Source of the DNA: Melampsora larici-populina 98AG31
Lineage: Eukaryota > Basidiomycota > Pucciniomycetes > Pucciniales > Melampsoraceae
Reading direction: 5' to 3'
Assembly (NCBI RefSeq): GCF_000204055.1
Contig: NW_006768788.1
Location: forward strand, 301,518-365,517
Length of the DNA: 64,000 nt
A program made the position numbers and the translations under genes. How positions within the stretch are numbered: position 1 is the stretch's first letter; each line of letters starts with the position of its first letter. Shown here in pieces: positions 45,930-57,096 of this stretch. The notes under the pieces are model-generated. The model saw only the letters and a program-made list of their open reading frames with translations, searched no databases and was not told the DNA's origin.

Positions 45930-48900
45930 TTTGAATGTAGAATGTAACTAAGGGATAGAGCCTGAAATCAACCTTGAGAAAATGGCTGGACGTCTATTGA
46001 TCGAGCAAGTGCGATTAAAGGGATGAGAGGATCACAAAACACGATTAGCAATTGCAACGGATTCGAACACCAGTTGGTGGTAAGGATCGACGGAGGAGTG
46101 AAGTAATCAAGACGGGTATGAATCGGTCAAGTGGAAATCAAGTGGGTTTACTCGAGAGCACTAGACACGCCAGAGGACGAAAAAAAGCTACCAGCTAATC
46201 AACCAATTCCTCAATCGGAGCTTAGGTCGCGTGCTGTCGGAGATAAAGATGCTAATGGCGGAGGCAGGCCAATGCAAAAACGAGAGGCAAGAGAAAGCGC
46301 GTGTATGGATTGCCCATAAACCTGACGCGACGGATGGTCCAGAAGTACGGACATGTACGGACGTTGTCAGTAACTGCACCCCGCGGCTGTGAACACGTAG
46401 TGTCACATCGGTTGAGCGCCTGTCAAGAGCGGTCCGGAAGAGCTCCTGGCTTGACCGCGAGCTGGGTCTCCTGGCTTGAGTTAAACGTCGTTTGAGAGAG
46501 AAGAGGACAGGAATCATGCCAGAAACCATTTTGGTGTGACGCCTCATTCAAACGATATTTGATAGCATTCAACATTCACGCGATGAGTTGTAAGGTCAGA
46601 GATTACGGCATAGATCAGTCAAAATAGATAAGAAAGCCCGATATGGAAGATGGTCAAAGGCGAAGAGGCGAAACCGAAGCGCATTATATGTTGGCAGGGT
46701 GTTGAGTGAAGCCAAGTCCCCAAAAGGTCACAAATCCAAGAAAGAAAGAAAGATTATAATGCTCAAGGTTGTGCACATGATGAGCCCAGTGATTTGTGCA
46801 AGTAAAGAGCTACATTTCTGATTCTGGTTTGAGGAGAGTGGCAAATGAGGTGATTGACGTGTGTCATGATGACGGAGTGAACAGAAAACGAAAGAACTAG
46901 AGAAGAGAAGACGAGTACGCCTGAAAAAGGATCTGCTGGACCCAAGTGGTGAGATGAGTGAAAAGTTGAAATGTACCGACTGACTTGTATTGTTGTACTA
47001 AATGGCTTGAGAGGCAGTAGGACAGCCAAAGGGCGGAGTGGGGGTTGTAGAGTAGAGTGCGAAAAGACAGGCTACACTACGCTGACCGACTCTTGAGGAT
47101 TGGGACTGGCGGGGCGGGCAGTTGTGTAGAGCGAGACTGACTGAATTGAGTGGTAAAGTGAGCGGTATAGCGGAACAAGTGAGAATAGGTGGTGGAAAAT
47201 AGCACTGGAGGGAAGAGAGCCTGATTTGAGTTGAGTGTAGGGGCGAATAGACAGGGGCAGTGGGCCTTGAAGAGCAGGGGGGGTATCCCAATTGGTTCTG
47301 TGTAATTTTTAGCGTATGTGTACTGTACGTAGATAGCTGCAGCTACCAAGCGAACCGGACCCACATACCCACGGTGACACACAAGCGCGTTTCGCACGTG
47401 TGCTTGCGTATCTCGGGGCGCGCCTTTCTCCCCGTGTCTTGATTTGACCCCGTGACGGCGCGGTTTGTTCGTCGCGTTGTCAACCTCTGGCAGCCCCATC
47501 ATCCATATCGAGAAACCTGGCTCAGCATAGTCGAGAGCTCCCACAATCTCATACCTTCAGATGAAGAACAATGAGCTAAAATAGAAAACACTCTGCAGTG
47601 CGAGTCTGATCAGACTTCTCAACGCGCTGCAAAATGTACAGCGCGGGGGCAAACGGGTGAACCAGAGAATTGATATCCTACATTTAAGGAGGCTTCTATC
47701 TGCTGAAGTTGTCGATACATAAACACTCGTTTGGTGAAACAACCCAAGCAAAACAAGCATGTACATAATTTACATTAACATCCTCAATTCATGCCCCGAA
47801 AAATAAATCATGGAGAGACTCGACAATTCAAAGAAAAGCTGATAGAAAACGAGGCGAAGAGGATCTCATTAAATTGAAGGAAGCCTTGATTCATAAAATG
47901 ATTTCATTAAGGCTTTCTCTCCCTACCGAAATTGATTTGATCAGGATCCCTATGTATATCGGATTTTCATCCAGACAACAACACTTCAAAAAATCTGGCT
48001 CAAGAATGTAAGTTGAAAATTTGCCGCTATCAATTTGAGCTTTGTACATGAGTTGGACAGGGGTTGTGAGTTCATTCTTCGAGTAAATCTGGGTAATTTC
48101 TGACCAATCTTCTATAGTTCTTCAAATGTGAATGTTCACCTGTAAGAATAACTCTCGAATTCCTATCGCAAGTTTTTTTGGCTCTTAGCCTTGACCTCAG
48201 TGCCGTCGTCATTTGATTCCCGATTCCTACACTGAACCACACGTAATCTCTGTGACGTGGGGTCAAGATGACATTAATTATTACAAGGCAAGAAAACAAT
48301 CCCTCAATAATGAACTTATTTCATCTTTAGCTGTGTCAGGATGAACCTGCTTCTCGATCAATGATCGCTAATCAGATTCGACCTCAACAGTACTTTCAGC
48401 CTCAAGGCTTTGAATTCCAAAAAGGAGGGAGTGAAATGCGCGAGATCACAATCAAAAAACATGAATCCAAACTAGAATCAACCACGGTCATATCCTTTGA
48501 CTTTGACCGTCCCTTGAACTGATGTGGCTTGAACTGATTCAGCAAGCTCATCTCGTCTATAATAGGCTCAGACGCTCAGAAAGCTGGAGTCTTGCGTTAA
48601 GAGATGTGACCGTGGTCAGTAAGATATCTGAGGAGTCCCCTTTACTTAGATAAGTACATCCATGCTTCTTGTGAGCCTTTTTTTGACACGCATATCCAAT
48701 CCAAACCTTGGTCAAATAGCATGCAAGGAATTTAAATGATGAGTCAAACACAGCGAGGTTAGATGTGGCGCGCCCACCACTAAGGCTGATAAAATGAAGT
48801 GGACCTTTGTACCCATGGGTTTTGTTGCGTTCATCCAGGACCAAAGACTTTCAAGATTCTTCAAGTCTTAGCATCGAAACATTTGTACCATCCAAGCTTT

Positions 48901-49087
48901 TCAACTTCGAAGTCATGCAGGGTGCACCGAATTGCTCTACACAGCCCTGCATCTGCGCACTGGTTGAAGGCGGTTGGGCTTTGAGAATAGTGCGGCGCAG
49001 CTCTGCCCAAATTACACTTCTCCTGATCTCTCCACTCTCAAGACCAGTTCAGTGAAGGTGAAAGGCCAGTTGACCAATTTCAGTTTG
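45930..49087. other. Long intergenic region between NHP6 and SFT2
   Basis: The first 1.6 kb is GC-richer than average and probably holds the NHP6 promoter and 5' UTR. Many minus-strand frames exist (46188-47544) but none has a recognisable family; codon content looks like GC-driven chance. From 47550 to 49087 nothing is recognised; CpG-containing sequence near 48300-49000 precedes SFT2. Confidence 0.45.
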
Positions 49088-50248
49088 ATGATCGATAGAA
49101 TGCCAACTTCAACACCTAAACCGAACACTAATCCAGAATCAAACTTTAGAACTCAACTCACTGGATTCAAATGGGCAAGAGGTGTAAGTCTTGAAATAAT
49201 TCTGGCAATAGTCTAGAATGAGATAAACTGATGATCTGATTGGATTGAAAAGCAGGTCACTGATGATTCAAATAATACACAATCAACTGCAAATTCAAAT
49301 TTGTTTTCAAGATTTACTGGATCGATTTCAGGTTATGTACCATTAAGAAGTAATGAAAGATCAAATGAAGAAGAAGCGTAAGAACACAATCATTCTTGCT
49401 TTGTTTTCAAACTTTCCTATAAAGATTGAATGATCGTATGATATCTATTAACATCTTTGATATATTTTTTTGGCTTTAGGTATTACGCTTTATCTCGTTG
49501 GGAAAGGACAATAGGATTTTTATTTTGTATTGCAGGAGCTTCAGTTTGTTTTTTAATCGCTTTTTTAACATTACCATTACTAGCTGTAAGTTTTTTTACA
49601 TTCATCAAAATCAAACTTCAATCATAAAAGTATTAATCGATTTTTCATTTTCTTTGATTCAAAAACAAACAAACCAACACACAAATTAAATTAGTTTAAA
49701 CCAAGGAAATTTGCTGTTGCATTTTCTTTAGGTTCATTACTTTTTATGATTGGTTTTATGATCTTACAAGGTCCAATTCAACATTTTCAACATATCTTTT
49801 CAGTTCAACGTTTACCATTCACTTTATCTTATTTAATTAGTCTTTTGGCTACTTTTTATTTTGCAATTGGTGTAAGTTTTTCTATTGATTTCCAACCTTT
49901 TTGCATTTGCTTGTTTTTGAATGAGCCTGAAGTTGATTTGGATTTTTATTCTTTGTATGTGGGATGTTCTGCTACATTGTTGTTTAGCTTCATTCTTATC
50001 TTGGAACTCTGATTGCTGGTATAGTACAGGTCATTGCTCTGATATCATATTTCGTAGCCTATTTCGTGAGTCTTTCTCTTCATTACTTTCTAGCCTGCAT
50101 AGACACAAGAGAAAGCTTATGTTGACAACTTGCTAATCCTGTGTCGATCGTTTTATCTTGATGTTCAAAATAGCCTGGTGGTCTAACAACGTTAAAATTC
50201 ATGGGAAGCATGGGCCTAAGAGGTGCTACAAGTTATCTACCCATCTGA
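49088..50248 (+). CDS. SFT2: SFT2-family Golgi/endosome membrane protein
   Basis: Six exons join in phase (49088-49183, 49256-49377, 49480-49585, 49695-49871, 49988-50065, 50174-50248) to 217 residues, close to yeast Sft2 (215). A hydrophilic N-terminus with SGYVPLRS and SRWERTIGFLFC leads to four membrane spans: GASVCFLIAFLTLPLLAL, FAVAFSLGSLLFMIGFMILQ, LSYLISLLATFYFAIG and GIVQVIALISYFVAYFPGG. The protein ends GLRGATSYLPI, with the family's typical PGG-x-x-GLRG ending. Met at 49088 (MID) or 49100 (MPTST) could be the start; both are in frame. Sft2 acts with t-SNAREs in retrograde fusion at the Golgi. It is convergent with the citrate carrier, with 618 bp between stops. Confidence 0.95.
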
Positions 50249-50866
50249 TGCATACTTTTTCTTTTCCTCATCTAGACTCTCATGATCAGTGACTATCTAT
50301 AGTTGCATTTATATCTAAAACACATCGAGTGAATCAGTGTGTTCCAACATGTCTCTTCAACTCCTTCTGATACAAAATATTGTCTAAAAACATTTTCATT
50401 CCTCAATTCTGTATACTTGTCATTTTTCTTCAAAATCATTGCAAACATTATTTTGTATGTCTATTTTTGAGTACAGGGAATTGACCTAGCACTTTGGGAT
50501 CTATGTTTCCGTTACTACCTTAGTAAAGTTTTACAAACTCAAAAACACACCATAGAACAGTAGTTGAGATTTACAGTCCTTTGGTGAAGATATTGCATGT
50601 AAGAGGAGGACCCAGTTATGATGAAATTTCTATGGATGTGCTGATCGTTCTATATGGATAATCAATGAAATGAATCCAAAAAAGGGTGGGACCGGTGGTT
50701 TAGTCATCAATCTTTAGTTTAGCGGGTGTAGATACCTCATATCGATGTTCCGCCCAACAATTTGATCACTGTGCATCAGAGGAACATAGGATCAATCTCA
50801 AGTCAATCTAATGAACCAAATACTTACTACCAAATAGTTCAATTGAAGAGCAAATGAGACTGTAAC
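50249..50866. terminator. Shared 3' intergenic region of SFT2 and the citrate carrier
   Basis: Convergent genes end at each side. The sequence is AT-rich with no repeat ends. Likely contains both polyadenylation regions; no sharp signal is assigned. Confidence 0.35.
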
Positions 50867-52323
50867 TCAACCATTTTCATATACAGTAAAGACGATTCCA
50901 CCGGCCAAACTTAATCTCACTAATCTAGGAGTAGTACCTTTCCAAAATCGACTGACACCTTCGAATTTGAAGATTTGATATGCACAATCGAATGAGTTGA
51001 CATACTTTGTTTTAGCTTCAAGTGATTGCATCCGAGTCTTGATCACACTAAACAATCCTCACCAGAATGATTAAAGTAAGCATGTCAGCACATTCCCCAA
51101 CAAAGACCACATTTGATCGGGAAAACTACAATGTCGAGAGGACTGAACTCTAGAGGCATAGTACAATAAACTGTCACCACACCCGCTACACCTCCTATTC
51201 CAAATGTGATCAAGGTAGGAAGTTGTTGACCAGATCGAACGTTTCCCTGAAAAAGAGATTTTAAACTACTATAAGTCGAGAACCTAACAGCAGAATTTGC
51301 ACCTTGACGCATCATCTATCACCATCCCAAATTAATCAAATCACCGAAAGAAACAAAAATCAAAAGCCAAATCAAGTTAGGAATGATATAAATCCGAAAA
51401 AAAGCGAAAAGTATTAAAGTAGGAGAGCGCAGACAGACGACCGGGAATAAGCCCCTATAGATTCCAGCTAAACCTTCCATTCGTATAATCTCTCGAGTGC
51501 CTTGAACAAGACCTGAGAAACGAGGTTTAGGTTGCATAGACTCATTGACGAGTTTGGTCTTGATTGTTTCAGATGGTGTGACAGCGATGATGGCTTCTAG
51601 CATACCAGCCCCCAAACCAGCTAGAAGAGATCGTGGACCAGTGAGTCTACCCTGGGGTGAATGAGACGTAGGTTAAGTACTTTGGTCAAGGAAGAATAAA
51701 TGAGAATGAAGAGAAGCGTACTTGATCATCAGCAAGCATTGACTTGAATTTGTCATAACTTAAAAACCTGACTCCAGCTTTTAAACCATTTCCAATGACT
51801 AGAGCTGAGCAACCTGAATATAGTCCTCGGATTCCATCTTTTGCTACAGTGGATCGAAGGATCTGGATCGGACTTGGTGGCTGGGGAACATGTCGTGAGA
51901 AAGACGAAAGAAATGAAGAGGTTAGATCAGATGAAGAGAAGAGCTCGTGATAAAATAGAAGGTTCGTCATACTCACCTTGCCATTCGTCTGGTTGGATCT
52001 GAATTGAGAACGAGTTTTGACAAATTCGGTAGGATACTAACGCCCAACGCGTGGATGATTAAAGGAATCAAAAAAAAGTAGTCTTTGTCAATTTTTCATT
52101 CAACTTCTTTGATGACGCGGTGGGATAAGAAATGATGACTATAAACTGACTGTCACAAAGCCTTCGACCGAACCAGCAACAGCTCCAGCAAAGAGGGCAG
52201 CCGCAGGATTTGTCTGTGGTGGTAGGAAATGAGACCACATTCATCAGTTGAGTTTCAGTTCTTGATGGAACGGAGAAAGATATAACGAACCTTTGAGCTT
52301 GACTTTGATGTTCCCGATGACAT
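50867..52323 (-). CDS. CTP1: Mitochondrial citrate/tricarboxylate carrier (Ctp1/SLC25A1 class)
   Basis: Seven exons join in phase (52323-52291, 52213-52151, 52036-51977, 51880-51722, 51651-51439, 51315-51149, 51047-50867) to 291 residues. Three carrier repeats are visible: repeat 1 with FAGAVAGSVEGFVTYPTEFV (PxExxK variant of the Px(D/E)xx(K/R) signature), repeat 2 with VTPSETIKTKLV, and repeat 3 with GIGGVAGVVTVYCTMPLDVI, its Asp codon split across the last intron. GPRSLLAGLGAG, MMRQGANSAVRF and RFWKGTTPRLVRLSLAGGIV are typical of the citrate carrier. It exchanges citrate for malate or other tricarboxylates across the inner membrane, feeding cytosolic acetyl-CoA for lipid synthesis. It looks intact. 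Confidence 0.95.
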
Positions 52324-52867
52324 TTTCCTTCGGTTTGATGGTAGTGCGACTGGAGTTCAAGTGGGATCTGATTGGTGGATTATTGATCGTGATGTGAAGG
52401 CAGACAGAGGCAGACACACCGACGGGCTGCTAAAAGAAAAGCCCGAAACTGAAATCAGCTTCAAAACAAAAGCCCCACTAATTTCAATTTGCGTGTCAAA
52501 ACTCGATGTCAGTGGAGTTTGAACCCCTCAAAGCGCCAATCAAAACGAGCCATCAAACAACAGCGCTGAAAAACGCCTGATGGTGTTTGATGGTACATTT
52601 TTTCATCCAAGTTTTCACCTTTCCCTGAGGAAGTCGAACCATGTAATTGCTCATGCCTACCACACATGGTCTCCCTAGTCATGAGCAAGCAAGGACCACC
52701 TCGAACGCACTATGCACTATGTAAGGTCGTTCTCATTTGCACTTGGACAGTCTGCCCAAAATCGCAACTGAGTGATTTTTCACCGGGACAGTTTCCTCTC
52801 CTCACACTACAAAAAATATAACATTTTCTGGGCAGAAAACATAAATATTGATCAACAAAGAGAATGA
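52324..52867. other. Promoter side of the citrate carrier and start of the hAT remnant
   Basis: No gene. The hAT coding remnant begins near 52868; its left TIR was not identified. Confidence 0.4.
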
Positions 52868-54806
52868 GTGGTCAGGAAGAAGACAAACTACACAAAAAAA
52901 TATTTATATTACTGTCTTCCCAGTGTTGAGGGACCCTGGAAAGCCGCTATGGCCACCTATATCGATGCTGATTGGAAGTTTCAGACTCGGCACCTCACGC
53001 TCAAAATGGTCACCTGGCACCACGCCGGCCGTCTTCTTGCACAGCCAGTAGGAAGGTTGTTAATTACAAACACCTTGTATCACAAGATAAGTCTTTAATC
53101 TATTCTTTCTTAGTGTCTTTGTTTTATCATCTTTTTTTGATCTTTTTTAAGCTTTTTCCAACCAACCATCATCGTCTGGCTACTTACATGTTAGCTCAGA
53201 CGACTGATTCCGGCAGTTCAAATGCTACTATGGCAAACGAGCTATCAACCATGTTCAGTGAAGCTGACAATCCGGTGCATTGGGACTCGGCTGCCAACCA
53301 GGTCAAGTGTTATACACACAAGATTGGCCTGGTTGTCAAAGCAGCCCTCAAGGCCTTAGGTTTACGTGCTGGGCACAGTAAACCTACCACCTCACCTGGT
53401 GTTACATTACCAGCGCCTACTATGTCACTCAATGAGGGTGATGAAGACCTTCAGTTTGATTCATCGGATGAGGACCAAGACAATGCAGATCTAGACAAAG
53501 AATCGAGTGATCCGCCATTCGACAGCACCTCGGATCTTGACTCCGACAATGGTGGAAAGGACTCCAACATTGCTATGGCTGTACGCAAAGTAAGGCTATC
53601 TTTCATTTTGAATCATGTTTTTCCAAGATGTCTGGCCTATACTGACATGCTATCTCATTTTCTGATGTAGGCCAAAAAATTCAACGGTTTATGTACCACA
53701 ACCTCAGCTAGGTGTCAAGAATTTATAGCTAAGGCCGAACAGTTGGAGTACAAGGGCCGTTCCCCAATCTCAGGCTGGGGAGTGCGCTGGAATGTTGACG
53801 CTGACTACGTCAAGAGATTGTCTGATGCACGTGATGTAAGTCCCATTCACTTACCCTTCCATTATTTTTCTTCATCTCTTTATCTTTTTTTGTTTTGCTT
53901 TTGTTTGTTAGGTTGTGGATGTGATTCTCCTCAGCAATTGCAAAACTCATCATTACCAAGGCTTAGACATAACCAGTGGTGAATTGAGATTTTGGTCAAG
54001 ATACTGGAGGTGAGTTTTTTCATCATTCACGTTATCTTTCACTTTAGTTATGTTTTTTAACATCTGTATCTCTGCACAGGTCTTTCTGTATGCAACCAAA
54101 CACATGGAACATGATTCTCCAACTGGCTGTATCTTGCTTGCTGAATACTCATGTATCATCCTTGAGGTTACTCGGCTTCTGGACAACTGCATTGACCCAG
54201 ACCTCAAGCACATGCTCCAGTTGATGTGTACTGATAATGAAGGTTATCAAGATGAAGCAGTTGCCTCAGACATGATTGTCTTGAGTACCATCTTCAATCC
54301 TCAATTCCGAATCCGATTCTTTGACTTTAATTATCCCGACGAGGTGGTCCAAGCCAAACATCTGTTTACATCTGTTGTCAACAAAGCCCTTGATGACTGG
54401 CCTGAAGATCCTACTAGCTCAGAATCCAAAGACGTACCTCAAACCCCACCCTCTTCCTTTTCACATTCCCCTAACTTTCCCGACTTTGATGTCTTTACCA
54501 CTCAAGTAACTTCTCAATTGGCTTCCAACAAACGCTTGAACAAATGGGTCAAGTATGTCAAAGGTGTCCACTTATTACTTGCTGGTCAAGATGAACTTGG
54601 TTGGTGGAAGTTCAGTTGGTCTTTTGCTTTCACTTACTCAATTATATTTCATCTGATAGTGTTTCTTATTTCTAGGAGCATGCAAAAGATTTCCCTGTAC
54701 TTGCAACCCTGGCCTGTAATTACCTGTGTTACCAGGCACGTCTTGCCCATGTGAACGCACCTTTTTTTCTGTGGCGGATATTGCCATTCCTGGTTGTGCA
54801 TCATGA
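52868..54806 (+). pseudogene. hAT-superfamily transposase, decayed
   Basis: Segments collinear with fungal hAT transposases are present in order: YIDADWKFQTRHLTLKMV (52945-53000), TTDSGSSNATMANEL (53190), and WDSAANQVKCYTHKIGLVVK (53280, the H-K-x-GL motif). Then come an acidic linker, GWGVRWNVDADYVKRL (53775) and YATKHMEHDSP (54083). The C-terminal dimerisation region has KDFPVLATLACNYLCYQARL (54683), after which CERTFFSVADIAIPG is found in a different frame: a one-base shift near 54745. Introns at 53590-53670, 53835-53912 and 54010-54080 are plausible. The N-terminal BED zinc finger and initiation region are missing. hAT transposases cut and paste via a DDE fold; this copy cannot encode a complete protein. 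The solo LTR at 54951 lies 145 bp downstream. Confidence 0.8.
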
Positions 54807-54945
54807 ATCAGTAAGATGATTTAGAAGCTGGTAGAAGTGCGCAAGTGGTTGAAGTCAAAGATATCACTATCAGGTCAATTTGCTGAAGCTTCAGCTTATA
54901 TCCTAGCTTTCAAATCTTTGGACACAAAGACTAAGAAGAATTAGG

Positions 54946-56027
54946 TTATCTGTCAACTGAGAGGAATTCTGCTCCGCAGAATTCCCATTACAGTTGCAAC
55001 AGAAATCACATGCTTTGCTAAAAGCATCTTAAGAATAAAACTAAAAACATAAAAAAACCTGGTTCAGGACAAGAACCTTTACACCTCTAACACTCAAGTC
55101 TCAAGAGTGCAAATTTAACAGTTACCTTAAGAAAAAACCAAAAAACTAGAAACAATGTCGAGGACAATATTTTGAACCCTTCTCCTCGATTTGACCCGGT
55201 AACAATTTAAAATTACAATCAAAACTAAATAAGGGTCCAATGACCTCATAAACTTGACCAAGTAATTCCAACTAGGCAAATAGCAACCAGACCCAGGCCG
55301 AAACAGTGACAACGTCACCCGGCCTAAAATTCTATTCCCTAGACCAACTAAAAAAGAAAATGAAATCTCTCCTTTAAATATAACCTCGCTTTTGCAAAGC
55401 AAAGAACAAGGATCATCTTTTTTACAACCAAACCAAAAATTACAAGTTACTTCTTTAAAAACTGTTTTCCATTTTAGAAAAAGATCACATCTTTCATCTC
55501 CAAGTTCGAAACTCCTGTTACACTTTTTAGAATCTAGATAGAATCTACTTCTTCACTTTATAACATCAGTTTCCCACTCTTATTCTCTCTTCTCTATCTT
55601 TTCTCTCTTATCTCCAATAAATAAACTAGGACGTTAAAGATCACGATAGTAGTAACTATCTTTGACTAAAGTTCCTTTCAATTTACATTTTTTTGATAAA
55701 AGATCTGTTTTATCAAACCAACACTGAAGCATCACCCTAAGGAATAGCTTGCGTCTTTTTTAACTAAAAACATATTCACCTTGGAAGAAAATAAAAGTGA
55801 TTGCACTTTTATTTTAAATACTGGCAGTGGTTTTTATCCCGCACCTAAGACAGAATATAACTAACAATTGTATTCTTTTTTCTACTCACAAAGAACTTGA
55901 AAAATAATCTCCCTCCAGTTTCGAATAACAAATTGTGTAAAACTCGATAGAATACATTTTGTGAGTACTGTTCAGCACTGCTTCATTTCAAGTTTACCCC
56001 AGCTTGAAGTCTCAGGCTGACATTATC
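54946..56027. mobile_element. Solo LTR, 1072 bp, TSD TTATC
   Basis: Begins TGTCAACTGAGAGG at 54951 and ends CTCAGGCTGACA at 56022. TTATC flanks both ends (54946-54950, 56023-56027). The shared dyad motif (ACACTCAAGTCTCAAGAGTG) is at 55089-55109. No coding domains. Near its start is a palindrome (GAATTCTGCTCCGCAGAATTC). Its ends resemble those of the LTR at 21781 more than those at 20075 or 57091. Confidence 0.88.
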
Positions 56028-56125
56028 ATTTCTTCAAGATATTGTATTTTTTCTCCAATTTCTATTCACTTTCTCTTTTTCCCTCTCTACCCCATAAAAT
56101 CCTCTGTCTGCCTCTGATCATGTGG
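56028..56125. other. Short spacer between two solo LTRs
   Basis: About 100 bp of T/C-rich sequence; nothing recognised. Confidence 0.5.
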
Positions 56126-57096
56126 TAGATTGTGAGGGTTGGGTGCTCTGCTGAGGACTCAAGACTCACTAAATGGGCAAGTGAAGGTTTGTAAATTTTA
56201 AATAATTGTCTTTATATTTCAATTATATAGTAATTACAATAGAAATTTATGAAAGAAAGAGAAAAGGGGGAGGAGGACTGGTCTGTTTGGATAAACCCAG
56301 ACAGACTACTGCTAAATGAATGCTTAAAAGGATATTTAAATTATAATTATAATTAATGAAAACTGGATCCAAGGTTTTCCTTCAAACTTCTATTGACAGA
56401 ATGAAGAGTGAGGTCTAGATCACTACACTGGTTGTTCTTATGCTCACCAACCTAAGTACTTGTATATAGGCCACTACCCTGTGAGTTGTTGAAGGTCACA
56501 AACCTAGTAAAGAATCTACTTGGGGAAAGTAGAGGATCCAGAAGAGTGAAGGGTGTGTTACTTACTTTTAGTCAGGAAGCTGTCTAAAGTATATGAAATA
56601 AATCACTAGTCTTATTATATAAGACTCTTGATTGTGTAATTCAATATTACTTTAAAGTTGTTCTCTAAAAGTGGTATGTAATAAAAGCTTAGGGGAAAAT
56701 CTCTGAAGGCTGAGAGAGGAGGAGTTTATATAATCTCCTCTCCAAACCTAACTGTAGTGATATTTGTTTGTATCACTACTGTGGTTTAGGGTTGAATTAT
56801 TACTATTAGTTATGATTATTATTAATACTATATAATTACATATACATGTTATGTAAGTTATGTAGTATAAGCATATTAACTCTTGACACTGAGTTATGAG
56901 GTGTAATTGGTGTTTTGCTACATATTACATATGATTTTAAATGTATATGTATATGTACTTGATGTTTATATATGTTCTATTATATGTTACGTGTGTTTTA
57001 TAAGCTGTATGTACATGTAATTAGGTTTATAAGTGGAAATTATATATTATAAGTTAGTTTTGGGTACATGTATATGTACTCAGGGCTGACATAGAT
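56126..57096 (-). mobile_element. Solo LTR, 961 bp, TSD TAGAT
   Basis: On the minus strand it starts TGTCAGCCCTGAGTAC (57091) and ends CAACCCTCACA (56131). TAGAT is duplicated at 56126-56130 and 57092-57096. It is the intact reference for the family that includes the outer LTR at 17939, the nested LTR at 20075 and the fragment at 11068. The dyad motif lies at 56879-56903. No internal coding sequence is present on either side. Confidence 0.9.

Noticed and set aside
46188..47544. Several overlapping minus-strand frames upstream of NHP6
   Set aside because: High local GC lengthens frames by chance; none has domain similarity, splice-consistent continuation or codon pattern like the real genes here.
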